In this document: positions 12,905 to 20,521 of the stretch, one piece after another | Layout: each line of letters opens with the position of its first letter | Numbering within the stretch: position 1 is the first letter of the stretch | Program-made: the position numbers and the translations under genes | NCBI GenBank assembly: GCA_900751685.1 | Contig: CAADSR010000150.1 | Span: forward strand, 1-20,521 | Reading direction: 5' to 3' | DNA: 20,521 bases | Source: Clostridia bacterium | Lineage (GTDB): Bacteria; Bacillota; Clostridia; UBA1381 | Notes under the pieces: model-generated | The model's input: only the letters and a program-made list of their open reading frames with translations | Told to the model about the DNA's origin: nothing | Databases searched by the model: none

Positions 12905-15287
12905 TAAAGCCTACCAGGTTTTAGAATTTAATAAAATATTAGAACGTTTATCAGGCTATACCGAGAGTGAGACGGTAAAACAAAAAATACGGGGGCTTAT
13001 CCCTTATACGGAGCTGGCGCAGGCCCAGCAGGCGCAAAGGGAAACGACAGAAGCCGTTAGTGCTATGCTGGCCCTTGGTTCACCGCCGGTCACTCTTGGT
13101 GTTCAAAATATCACGGGTTCCCTTAAACGGGCAGAGCGGGGCGGAGGCCTTCATCCAAAGGAGTTATTGGATGTGTCGCGCCTGCTTTATGTGGCCAGAA
13201 GAATGAAGGGGTACTTGAGTGACACCCATGCAAATTGTGAGCTGCTTCATGGGATGGAAGAGCAGATCTTTACAGCAAAATCCGTAGAGGATAAGATTAA
13301 CACCTGTATTTTGAGTGAAGATGAGATTGCTGATGAAGCCTCTTCCGACCTGGCTTCCATCCGGCGCAAAATACGGAATTTAAACGGGAAGATCAAGGAT
13401 ACTTTAAATTCGATGATCCATTCCTCCCATTATAAAAAATTCCTTCAGGACCCCATTGTGACGATGCGCTCCGACCGGTATGTCATTCCAGTGCGCAGTG
13501 AGTACCGTGGGGAGGTCAGCGGGATCGTGCATGATACGTCTTCCAGTGGGGCGACGCTATTTATTGAGCCAATGAGTGTTGTGAACGCAAATAATGAGAT
13601 CCGGGACCTGAAAAACAAAGAAGAGCAGGAGATCGAGCGGATTTTGATGGAGCTTTCCGCCTTGGTGGCAGAGAATGCAGAGGCAGTTTCGGCGGACTTT
13701 GATGTAGTGACCCAGCTTGATTTTATCTTTTGTAAGGGAAGCTTTTCGCTGGATTATACCGGCACAGAGCCGGAGCTGAACACAAAGGGCGAGATCGCCC
13801 TGCGCCGGGCGCGCCATCCGCTGATCGACCCGGAAAAAGTGGTAGCGAATGATATTTATCTGGGAGATGCATTTGACACCCTTGTTGTAACAGGGCCGAA
13901 CACAGGCGGTAAAACGGTTACCTTAAAGACGATCGGCTTGTTTTCCCTGATGGCAGCAGCAGGCCTTCATCTTCCAGTGGCAGAAAATAGCCAGGCGGCA
14001 GTTTTTTCGCAAGTCTTTGCGGATATTGGGGATGAGCAAAGCATTGAGCAAAGCCTTTCCACATTTTCCTCCCATATGGTCAACATCGTGTCGATCCTGG
14101 AGCATGTGGATAACCAGTCCCTTGCGCTGTTTGATGAGTTGGGGGCTGGGACAGACCCTACGGAAGGCGCGGCACTGGCGATTTCTATTTTAGAATTTTT
14201 GCGGGTGCGGGGCGTAAAGACCGTGGCGACTACCCACTACAGTGAATTAAAATTATTCGCACTTTCTACCGGTGGTGTAGAAAATGCCTCCTGTGAATTT
14301 GATGTAGCATCGTTGCAGCCCACGTATAAACTACTAATCGGCGTTCCCGGGAAATCCAATGCGTTTGCGTTTTCCCGCCGGCTCGGCCTGGATGACAGGG
14401 TCATCGGCCGGGCAAATGAGATCTTGTCAGATGAGGACGTCAAATTTGAGGACGTTATTACCGACCTGGAGCAAAGCCGTGCCAAGGCCCGCAGCGAAGC
14501 CGATGAAGTGCAGCGGATGAAGCGGGAGCTAACGGATTTGCGTCAGGAAATTGAGAAAGACCGGATCCGGCTGAAAGAAAATAAGTCCAGGATTTTGGAA
14601 GATGCCCGGCGGGAAGCTAAAATACTAGTGATGGATGCAAAAGAAGAAGCCAACAGCATTATCCGTGATTTGGAAAAGATGCGCCAGCAGGGGATTCAGT
14701 CCGGCGGGGATTTACAGCAAAAGACAGTAAAGGCCCGTGAAAAACTGAAAAAACGGGAAGACACCATTGATGCTGCCATGAACCGTGCGGCAAAGCCGAA
14801 AAAAACGTATGTGCGGCCGCCCCAAGACTTAAAGCCGGGACAGACCGTAAAGATCCTGGACATGAACCAGGAAGCCACAGTATTAAAGACGCCCGGCAAG
14901 GATGGGATGGTCCGGGTGCAGGCGGGGATCATCAAGCTGGATGTCCATGTGACGAATTTACGGAAGGTAGAAGAGAAGCAGTCAAAAGAATTAGCGGATC
15001 AATACGTCAAAAAAACCAGTGCCTATACGTCCAAAACTAAGAATGTGTCTACAGAGGTAGATGTCCGTGGGCAGACCCTGGAAGAAGCCGTAATGAACGT
15101 AGGTAAATTTCTGGATGACTGCTATCTTGCAGCGGTTTCCCCTGTAACGGTCATTCATGGAAAAGGGACAGGTATTTTACGGACGGGGATCTCGGAAATG
15201 CTGCGCAAGCATAAATATGTGAAGTCTTACCGGCTTGGAAAGTATGGAGAGGGAGAGACTGGCGTTACAATAGTAGAACTCAAATAA
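12888..15287 (+). CDS. mutS2: Endonuclease MutS2
   Basis: An ATPase and nuclease of the MutS family that limits homologous recombination and, in Firmicutes, helps rescue collided ribosomes. It lacks the mismatch-recognition domain of MutS1. The core and lever region spans residues about 1-300. The ATPase has Walker A GPNTGGKT (336-343) and Walker B LALFDELGAGTDPTEG (Asp416, Glu417). A charged, helical coiled-coil segment covers about 515-600. A KOW-like stretch lies near 640-690, and the C-terminal Smr nuclease domain covers about 722-799 with VDVRGQTLEEA and HGKGTG (757-762). The length of 799 residues is normal and all motifs are intact. The ATG has AGGAG six to seven bases upstream and overlaps the end of the DUF1961 gene, so translation is probably coupled. 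Confidence 0.97.
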   Translation: MKQEINKAYQVLEFNKILERLSGYTESETVKQKIRGLIPYTELAQAQQAQRETTEAVSAMLALGSPPVTLGVQNITGSLKRAERGGGLHPKELLDVSRLLYVARRMKGYLSDTHANCELLHGMEEQIFTAKSVEDKINTCILSEDEIADEASSDLASIRRKIRNLNGKIKDTLNSMIHSSHYKKFLQDPIVTMRSDRYVIPVRSEYRGEVSGIVHDTSSSGATLFIEPMSVVNANNEIRDLKNKEEQEIERILMELSALVAENAEAVSADFDVVTQLDFIFCKGSFSLDYTGTEPELNTKGEIALRRARHPLIDPEKVVANDIYLGDAFDTLVVTGPNTGGKTVTLKTIGLFSLMAAAGLHLPVAENSQAAVFSQVFADIGDEQSIEQSLSTFSSHMVNIVSILEHVDNQSLALFDELGAGTDPTEGAALAISILEFLRVRGVKTVATTHYSELKLFALSTGGVENASCEFDVASLQPTYKLLIGVPGKSNAFAFSRRLGLDDRVIGRANEILSDEDVKFEDVITDLEQSRAKARSEADEVQRMKRELTDLRQEIEKDRIRLKENKSRILEDARREAKILVMDAKEEANSIIRDLEKMRQQGIQSGGDLQQKTVKAREKLKKREDTIDAAMNRAAKPKKTYVRPPQDLKPGQTVKILDMNQEATVLKTPGKDGMVRVQAGIIKLDVHVTNLRKVEEKQSKELADQYVKKTSAYTSKTKNVSTEVDVRGQTLEEAVMNVGKFLDDCYLAAVSPVTVIHGKGTGILRTGISEMLRKHKYVKSYRLGKYGEGETGVTIVELK

Positions 15288-15302
15288 AGGAAAGCGGTTG
15301 AA

Positions 15303-15788
15303 GTGAAAAAAATAGTAACAAATGCGATGCGCCAGCTAAAGGCGCAAAAAATCCCATTCGAGGTGATCGATTATTCTGTAGAAGAAGTAGGGGATCATTT
15401 CGGGGAGACGATCGCCCAGCTTACTGGGATCCCGGCACAGCAGTCTTTTAAGACCTTGGTAGCACGAGGCGAGAAGAATGGGATTGCTGTAGTCTGTATC
15501 CCGGCGGATCAAGAGGTTGACCTTAAAAAGCTCGCAAGGATTGCGGGAGAAAAGAAGATAGAACTGGTTCCGGTGCGGGAGCTCCTGGCCTTGACTGGCT
15601 ATGTGCGGGGCGGGGTATCCCCGGTTGGAATGAAAAAGAAGTACCCCACGTATTTTGATGCTTCGGCACAGGGACAGGAATTTATTGCAGTCAGCGCAGG
15701 GGCTTGCGGGGCGGCAGTATGGATACGCCCCCAGGATCTTTGCAGGGCTACAGGAGCGGATTTTGCAGATTTGACAAAAGAGGAATAG
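15303..15788 (+). CDS. ybaK: Cys-tRNA(Pro)/Cys-tRNA(Cys) deacylase, YbaK/EbsC type
   Basis: A trans-editing enzyme that hydrolyses cysteine mischarged on tRNA(Pro). The 161 residues span one YbaK/ProRS-editing domain. The conserved lysine is Lys50 in QQSFKTLVARG, and the Gly-rich segment GYVRGGVSPVGMKKKYPTYFD matches the substrate-pocket loop of the family. The start is a GTG at 15303, with AAAGG about ten bases upstream. The next in-frame ATG (residue 9) would cut into the first helix. It follows mutS2 by 15 bases and precedes the DUF1015 gene by 13, within one operon. Members of this family also deacylate other aminoacyl-tRNAs, so the exact specificity is inferred. Confidence 0.92.
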   Translation: MKKIVTNAMRQLKAQKIPFEVIDYSVEEVGDHFGETIAQLTGIPAQQSFKTLVARGEKNGIAVVCIPADQEVDLKKLARIAGEKKIELVPVRELLALTGYVRGGVSPVGMKKKYPTYFDASAQGQEFIAVSAGACGAAVWIRPQDLCRATGADFADLTKEE

Positions 15789-15801
15789 AGAGGTAGAGTT
15801 T

Positions 15802-17058
15802 ATGCAGATTTTTAAACCAGCAGATATATTGCTTCCAAAGCAAATAGATTTCACAAAATGGAGCGTTGTTGCTTGTGACCAGTATACTCCCGAACCGGAA
15901 TATGGGGAGGAAGCCGGCCGGACCGTAGGAGAAGAACCATCCACCCTTCATTTGATTTTTCCAGAGGTGTATCTGGAAGAAGAAGGCGGGGAAGAACGCA
16001 TTGCAAGGATCAATAAACAGATGCAGGAATATCTGGACACAGGCTTGTTTGAGACTCTGGAGCAATCCTTTGTCTATGTGGTGCGTACCCAGCGGGACGG
16101 CAGAGTACGCCATGGGATCGTGGGTGCAATTGATTTGGAAGCTTATGATTTTACAAAAGGGTCTCAGTCGCCGGTCCGTGCTACGGAAGGGACGATTTTG
16201 GAAAGGATCCCGCCCCGCCAGCGGATCCGCGCGCATGCCCCGCTGGAGCTGCCCCATATCCTCGTTCTAATCGATGACCAGCAGGGAACGGTGGTAGAAC
16301 CCTTACAGCAGCAAATAGGACAATTTGAGAAATTATATGATTTTGACTTGATGATGGATTCCGGCCATTTAACTGGCTACCGTTTGGATAAGATAGCAAA
16401 GCAGCAGGTGCTGAAAGCCTTGGAAGAGCTTTCTAAGCCGGAGACCTTGAAGGAGAAATACGGTCAGGAGAAGCAAAGCCTGGTTTATGCGATCGGGGAT
16501 GGGAACCATTCCCTGGCAACTGCTAAAACCTGCTGGGAAGAGCTTAAAAAAACGCTTTCACCAGAGCAACGGCAAAACCACCCTGCACGGTTTGCATTGG
16601 TGGAGCTTATGAATGTATATGATGAAGCGCTACAGTTTGAACCGATCCAGCGGGTTGTTTTTGAGGTAGAACCACAAAAATTATTAAGCGCGTTAAAAGA
16701 GTATTATCCCGGCGCGTCAGAGGATGTTCAAGAAGGGCAGTGCATCCGCTATGTTTATGGCGGTCAAGAGGGCGCTGTATATATTAAAAATGCGCCGGGC
16801 CGTTTGGCGGTAGGGACCCTGCAGCAGTTTTTGGATGACTATTTGAAGAAAAATGGAGGCCGTGTGGATTATATCCATGGAGATGATGTAGTACGCCGGT
16901 TAGCAGAAAAGCCAGGAAATATTGGATTCTTTTTACCCAATATGGAAAAGACAGAATTGTTTCAGACCGTCCTGGCAGATGGGGCCTTGCCTAGGAAGAC
17001 TTTCTCGATGGGAGAAGCGGAGGATAAGCGGTTTTACTGTGAATGTAAAAAGATTTAG
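15802..17058 (+). CDS. DUF1015 family protein
   Basis: A 418-residue cytosolic protein of the DUF1015 family, common in Clostridia and without a function that I can state with confidence. Visible family segments are the N-terminal FKPADILLPKQIDFTKWSVV with CDQYTPEPEYG, then ERIPPRQRIRAHAPLELPHI, the highly conserved YAIGDGNHSLATAK (about residues 229-242), and the C-terminal DYIHGDDVVRRLAEKPGNIGFFLP. The GDGNHS motif, with its Asp and His, is the best candidate for an active site. In many relatives the gene lies beside serine-biosynthesis genes (serA, serC). Here it sits between a tRNA-editing gene and an acetyltransferase gene, and no serine gene is in the window. The ribosome site (GAGAGG) is modest. 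The spacing from ybaK is 13 bases. Confidence 0.88.
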   Translation: MQIFKPADILLPKQIDFTKWSVVACDQYTPEPEYGEEAGRTVGEEPSTLHLIFPEVYLEEEGGEERIARINKQMQEYLDTGLFETLEQSFVYVVRTQRDGRVRHGIVGAIDLEAYDFTKGSQSPVRATEGTILERIPPRQRIRAHAPLELPHILVLIDDQQGTVVEPLQQQIGQFEKLYDFDLMMDSGHLTGYRLDKIAKQQVLKALEELSKPETLKEKYGQEKQSLVYAIGDGNHSLATAKTCWEELKKTLSPEQRQNHPARFALVELMNVYDEALQFEPIQRVVFEVEPQKLLSALKEYYPGASEDVQEGQCIRYVYGGQEGAVYIKNAPGRLAVGTLQQFLDDYLKKNGGRVDYIHGDDVVRRLAEKPGNIGFFLPNMEKTELFQTVLADGALPRKTFSMGEAEDKRFYCECKKI

Positions 17059-17076
17059 TCGATACAAGGGGGCAAG

Positions 17077-17634
17077 ATGGAGATTAATTATGACACCTAT
17101 TATTGGAAAAATGATATAGTGCATCTTCGGCCGTGTACCAGTGAGGATTGGGAAGAATTTTATATCAATTATTTTGACAGCCCTGCCCGCTTTTTTTTGG
17201 ACAGCCTGGTGGAATTGCCTCTAACAGAGGAAGAGGCAAAACAACAGTGGAAAGATTTTCTGGAAAAAAGCAAGCAGCAGGGGAGGATCAATTTTATAAT
17301 TGAGAGCCCTGCCGGAGAAAAAGTAGGGTGTTTAAACCTGAACAGCATTGATGAAAGAAATGGGACATTCAGTATTGGGATGCAGATTGGGCGTGAATAC
17401 CGTGGAAAAGGCTACGGCACGGCCGCAATGAAAATATTGCTCCAATACGCGTTTTATGAAAGGCGCCTTCATAAATTCCAGGGCTTTGTAATCGAAGGGA
17501 ACATAGCTTCCGAAACGATGCTCAAAAAGCTGGGATGCGTTCAGGAGGGGGTTATCCGTGGAACAACATATCATCAGGGAACCTATTGGAATGAATTGCA
17601 TTACGGCCTTTTTGCAGAAGAATTTTGTAAATAA
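17077..17634 (+). CDS. GNAT family N-acetyltransferase, RimJ/RimL type
   Basis: A 185-residue acetyl-CoA-dependent acetyltransferase. It has the RimJ/RimL-like layout: the early VHLRPCTSEDWEEFY strand and helix, a central VGCLNLNSIDERNGTFSIG beta sheet, the CoA-binding motif IGREYRGKGYGTAAMKILL (about residues 109-127), and a C-terminal segment, IEGNIASETMLKKLGCVQEG, typical of GNATs that act on protein N-termini or small amines. The substrate is not assignable. AGGGGG lies four bases before the ATG and the gene starts 18 bases after the DUF1015 stop, so it is the last gene of the five-gene operon. A long hairpin terminator begins within two bases of its stop codon. Confidence 0.88.
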   Translation: MEINYDTYYWKNDIVHLRPCTSEDWEEFYINYFDSPARFFLDSLVELPLTEEEAKQQWKDFLEKSKQQGRINFIIESPAGEKVGCLNLNSIDERNGTFSIGMQIGREYRGKGYGTAAMKILLQYAFYERRLHKFQGFVIEGNIASETMLKKLGCVQEGVIRGTTYHQGTYWNELHYGLFAEEFCK

Positions 17635-17676
17635 AAAAGCAAGGATGCAGCACTTTTGCTGCATCCTTGCTTTTTT
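17633..17676. terminator. Bidirectional terminator between the acetyltransferase gene and crr
   Basis: GCAAGGATGCAGCA (17639-17652) pairs perfectly with 17657-17670 around a CTTT loop. The flanking AAAAAA (17633-17638) pairs with TTTTTT (17671-17676), giving a 20-bp stem with U-runs in both directions. It serves the plus-strand operon and ptsI-crr, and its edges overlap both stop codons. Confidence 0.94.
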
Positions 17677-18160
17677 ATTTCTTTGTATACCTTATAACAG
17701 TAGTTTCTCCTGCAATGGTTTTTCCGGGGTAGCAGGAAACTGCGCTGATTTCATCCATATTGGTGATTAGTACAGGAGTATAAGCTGGTATCCCTTTTTG
17801 TTTCAATAATTCTAAATTGACACGGGCAAGGGGAGTGCCGGCTGCAACTGTATCTCCTTCTTTGACCAACGCCTCAAACCCATCTCCATTCAATCCGACT
17901 GTGTTGATCCCGATATGGACAAGGATCTCAAGTCCGTCGCCGCTTTTGATCCCATAAGCATGCAGCGTGTCAAAGACCTGTATTACCGTGCCGGAGACAG
18001 GGCTTTTAACAAGATCTTCCGTGGGAAGGATCGCAATCCCATCTCCCAGCATTTTCTGAGAAAATACTTCATCAGGCACCTGCTCTAAAGGAACTGCTTC
18101 TCCAGTCTGAGGGGCTAAAAGCACCGTGTCCTTTTTCTTGAAACGATCCAGAAATCCCAT
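17675..18160 (-). CDS. crr: PTS glucose-type IIA component
   Basis: A soluble phosphocarrier of the sugar phosphotransferase system, taking phosphate from HPr and passing it to IIB domains of glucose-family transporters. The 161 residues form one EIIA-Glc domain. The phosphorylated histidine is His82 in LEILVHIGINTVGL and the supporting histidine is His67 in DTLHAYG. Their 15-residue spacing equals that of E. coli IIA-Glc (His75 and His90). The other family segments, LVKSPVSGTVI and NGDGFEALVKEGD, are intact. AGGAGG lies about six bases before the ATG and overlaps the stop codon region of ptsI, nine bases away, so the two are one operon. A standalone IIA of this kind can serve several IIBC transporters. 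Its stop codon lies in the terminator stem. Confidence 0.93.
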   Translation of the reverse strand: MGFLDRFKKKDTVLLAPQTGEAVPLEQVPDEVFSQKMLGDGIAILPTEDLVKSPVSGTVIQVFDTLHAYGIKSGDGLEILVHIGINTVGLNGDGFEALVKEGDTVAAGTPLARVNLELLKQKGIPAYTPVLITNMDEISAVSCYPGKTIAGETTVIRYTKK

Positions 18161-18169
18161 AGTTTCCTC

Positions 18170-19834
18170 CTAATTCAAAATATCGTTTAAAATCTTTTCA
18201 CGAATTTCACTTACGTTTGTATGAATCACTTTTTCACGAAGCTGTAAAATCGCACTGGGAGTGACCGAAAGCTCATCTACACCAATGGCTAAAAAAGTTT
18301 CTGTCAAATCTAAGTCGGCGCCTAATTCTCCGCAGATCCCTACCCAGGTGTCATTCTTGTGGGCATTTTGTGTGATAAGATGGATCAGGCGTAAAATAGC
18401 TTTGTGATGGATATCACAAAAGTCAGGGATCGAAGGGTTTTGCCGGTCTACCGCCAGAGTATATTGGGTCAAATCATTTGTCCCAATAGAGAAGAAGTCC
18501 ACTTCTTTTGCCAGCAGGTCGCTAATAATAGCAGCAGCCGGCGTTTCGATCATGACACCGATCTCAATGGATTTGCTGTAAGCGATCCCTTCGGCATCCA
18601 GCTCGGCTTTTGCTTCTTCCACAAGCTGTTTTGATTTTTGAACCTCCCAGACAGAAGTGATCATTGGGAACATAATAGCAAGCTTCCCGAAAGCGGAAGC
18701 ACGCAAAAGTGCGCGTAGCTGGGTTTTAAAAATAGCAGGCTGCGTCAGACAAATACGGATCGCACGCATCCCCATGGCGGGGTTTTCTTCCGGCGGAAGA
18801 TTAAAATAATCTGCCTGTTTGTCAGCACCGATATCTAAAGTACGGATGATGACACGTTTCCCTCCGACCTGTTGTAATACTTTTTTGTAAGCATTAAATT
18901 GTTCATCCTCAGAGGGGTAATCCGTGTTTTCTAAGTATAAAAATTCACTCCGGAACAGGCCAATGCCCTGAGCGTCATTGGAAAGGACTGCTCCTATATC
19001 AGATGGGTTGCCAATGTTGGCATAAAGGTCGATTTTCTGCCCATCCTTCGTGATACTTTTCTGTCCCTTTAAGGATTCCAGCAGCTGCCGGCGCTTCACT
19101 TGTTCTTGATATTTAGCATCCATTGCAGCTTTTGTAGCCTCGTCCGGGTCAATGTATAAGGTTCCGGTGAAGCCGTCTACGATGGCCTCTTTTCCGTTAT
19201 AATCTGGATTTAAAACATTTTCTATACCAATGATCGCCGGAATGTTCATCATACGCGCCAGGATGGAGGTGTGGGAGTTAGACGAGCCATGCTGGGTCGC
19301 AAAAGCAAGAATCTTAGTTTTGTCAAACTGCACAGTCTCACTGGGAGCTAAATCATCTGCAACGATGATCACAGGCTCATCGGACTGGATGCCGCTGGTG
19401 GAAACATTGGATAAGATCGCCAGCACCCGCTCGGAAACATCCTTAACATCTGCGCTGCGTTCCCTCATGTAGGGGTCATCCATAGCCTGGAACATCTGCA
19501 CAAAATTATCACAGGTTTGACCGACTGCAATTTCTGCATTGATCATCTGGTCAGCCACTGTATTTTTAATGGATTCAATGTAATCCTGGTCTTCTAGCAT
19601 CATTTGATGGATCTGGAAAATCATTGCATTTGCCTCGCCTACTTCACTGAGCGCTTTTTCATAAAGTACCCCCAGTTGTTCGATCGCTTTTTCCCGGGCT
19701 TTTTCAAAACGGGCAATTTCTTCATCTGAATTTTCGATATGATACCGTTTTATGCGGCTTTCTGAACGCATATAAAGATAAAGCTTTCCAAATGCAATGC
19801 CGCTGCAAACCGGTTGTCCGGAACATGTAATCAT
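18170..19834 (-). CDS. ptsI: Phosphoenolpyruvate-protein phosphotransferase (PTS enzyme I)
   Basis: The first energy-coupling enzyme of the PTS: it moves phosphate from phosphoenolpyruvate to HPr. The N-terminal part (about 1-145) holds the HPr-binding helices. The phosphohistidine is His188 in QHGSSNSHTSILARMMNIP, a variant of the usual GGRTSHTAI seen in several clostridia. The PEP-binding TIM barrel (about 255-554) carries GIGLFRSEFLY, RTLDIGADK, NPAMGMRAIR, GVMIETPAA, SIGTNDLTQY and VGICGELGAD with Cys501. The length of 554 residues is slightly below the usual 570-575 but no motif is missing. The ATG has AAGGGGG at an 11-base spacing, a rather distant ribosome site. crr follows directly. 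ptsH (HPr) is not in the window. No strong promoter was recognised in the AT-rich 204-base region upstream. Confidence 0.97.
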   Translation of the reverse strand: MITCSGQPVCSGIAFGKLYLYMRSESRIKRYHIENSDEEIARFEKAREKAIEQLGVLYEKALSEVGEANAMIFQIHQMMLEDQDYIESIKNTVADQMINAEIAVGQTCDNFVQMFQAMDDPYMRERSADVKDVSERVLAILSNVSTSGIQSDEPVIIVADDLAPSETVQFDKTKILAFATQHGSSNSHTSILARMMNIPAIIGIENVLNPDYNGKEAIVDGFTGTLYIDPDEATKAAMDAKYQEQVKRRQLLESLKGQKSITKDGQKIDLYANIGNPSDIGAVLSNDAQGIGLFRSEFLYLENTDYPSEDEQFNAYKKVLQQVGGKRVIIRTLDIGADKQADYFNLPPEENPAMGMRAIRICLTQPAIFKTQLRALLRASAFGKLAIMFPMITSVWEVQKSKQLVEEAKAELDAEGIAYSKSIEIGVMIETPAAAIISDLLAKEVDFFSIGTNDLTQYTLAVDRQNPSIPDFCDIHHKAILRLIHLITQNAHKNDTWVGICGELGADLDLTETFLAIGVDELSVTPSAILQLREKVIHTNVSEIREKILNDILN

Positions 19835-20038
19835 AAATGGTTGCGCCCCCTTCTTATTTATTCATCAATACTTCAAGAGTGTAATTGTATTGGACCGACT
19901 CACATAATACAATAATATAAAGTTCGCCTATTCCATATTATTTTACTTTACAGAATATATTATACAACAGATTTTTTTAAAAAGCTAGGGTCGTTGGGGG
20001 AGAGGAGTTCCGATTCACACCAATCTACCCGAAGCGCT

Positions 20039-20521
20039 TTAATTATGAAATCCATTGAGCAGCTTTGAAGCATATTCCGCGTTGACCATCTCCCAGTCAA
20101 AGCTGTAAAATTTCACCCCGGATTGGCGGAGCTGGGTTGAGATCAGTTCGTAAGTATCCTTTGGAACAGTCGAGGTATAGATTTGTCCTTCTTTTTTGTC
20201 TTGTACCATAAATTCCAGGCCTTCTGGCGTGCTTTTCCCAAACATACAGGTTCGTTGGTCTGCTTTTTCAGGGTCCTGCATCAGGATCATCAATTTTAAT
20301 ACTTCAACAGCTTTATCTGAATATCCCGCGTCAAAAATCAGGATCTTTTCCAGTAATTCATTGTAATTTGTAACAAAGCGTAAATTATAATCCTCATATT
20401 TCTCAAGTTCTCCCGAGTCTTTGGAGGCTTGCCGCATATTATCAAATAGTTGAAGGCCAAGCAACGGATCCTCACAGGGAGTAAAAGAAATCATCAGATG
20501 TTTTTCTTCGTCATGATATAA
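20039..20521 (-). CDS. Unrecognised protein, C-terminal part (5' partial at right edge)
   Basis: The reading frame stays open to the last base, so the ATG at 20494 is probably internal; 161 codons are visible. I do not recognise the family. The visible part is mixed alpha/beta and moderately acidic, with ISFTPCEDPLLGLQLF near the cut edge, a helical segment with SDKAVEVLKLMILMQDPEKAD, and a C-terminal part with alternating strand and helix (EGQIYTSTVPKDTYELIS, then GVKFYSFDWEMVNAEYASKL). No signal peptide or transmembrane segment lies in this portion. No clean terminator hairpin was found between it and ptsI, so read-through into ptsI-crr is possible. Confidence 0.6.
   Translation of the reverse strand, partial: LYHDEEKHLMISFTPCEDPLLGLQLFDNMRQASKDSGELEKYEDYNLRFVTNYNELLEKILIFDAGYSDKAVEVLKLMILMQDPEKADQRTCMFGKSTPEGLEFMVQDKKEGQIYTSTVPKDTYELISTQLRQSGVKFYSFDWEMVNAEYASKLLNGFHN

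Noticed and set aside
15336..15944. Minus-strand open frame of about 200 codons across ybaK and the DUF1015 start
   Set aside because: It lies opposite two well-supported genes, gives a Cys- and Ser-rich sequence without recognisable motifs, and has no ribosome site. It is a shadow frame.
19921..19980. TATAAT-like boxes in the AT-rich region upstream of ptsI
   Set aside because: Several TATAAT-like boxes exist on the minus strand, but none has a fair -35 box at 16-18 bases. AT-richness alone explains them.

Overview
The window looks like chromosomal DNA of a spore-forming, low-to-mid G+C Firmicute, most likely class Clostridia and plausibly Lachnospiraceae. The pointers are a near-textbook SpoVT behind a forespore-type promoter, AGGAGG-type ribosome sites throughout, a ptsI-crr pair, strong sigma-A promoters, and a secreted heparinase II/III-type lyase with DNRLRE/CBM96-like modules. 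The class call is firm and the family call is a guess. I see no rRNA, tRNA, CRISPR array, insertion sequence or prophage gene, so this is mainly an ordinary chromosome segment with some accessory genes.

Layout, left to right. 2-1225 (+): the 3' part of a wall- or membrane-anchored protein with prenyltransferase-like repeats, ending at a hairpin terminator. 1325-3159 (-): a deoC-deoB operon that breaks deoxyribose phosphates down to glyceraldehyde-3-phosphate and acetaldehyde, with a clear promoter. 3423-6860 (+): a large secreted polysaccharide lyase with its own promoter and a structured leader in which two hairpins compete for the same strand. 6998-7537 (+): spoVT behind a perfect sigma-G consensus. 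7683-9972 (-): a partly AT-rich accessory block holding a YoaP-like acetyltransferase, a WYL-domain regulator that overlaps it by 4 bases, and an isochorismatase-fold cysteine hydrolase. Two related palindromic sites flank this block's genes. 10102-11928 (-): glmS, with a short structured leader but no recognisable glmS ribozyme.

12215-17634 (+): a tightly packed five-gene operon: a DUF1961/YesU-like protein, mutS2, a YbaK-type Cys-tRNA(Pro) deacylase, a DUF1015 protein and a RimJ/RimL-type acetyltransferase. It has a strong promoter at its head and a long bidirectional terminator at its end. 17675-19834 (-): ptsI-crr, the general PTS enzyme I and a glucose-type IIA domain, converging on the same terminator. 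20039-20521 (-): the 3' end of an unrecognised protein that runs off the right edge.

Most genes here serve carbon flow: deoxyribose catabolism, extracellular polysaccharide cleavage, PTS uptake and amino-sugar synthesis. They sit beside genome maintenance (mutS2), translation quality control (ybaK) and sporulation control (spoVT). The most interesting points are the switch-like leader and unusual domain order of the lyase, the forespore promoter of spoVT, the shared operator-like motif around the WYL/acetyltransferase/hydrolase block, and a YesU-like lectin-fold gene overlapping mutS2. No intergenic stretch exceeds about 300 bases.
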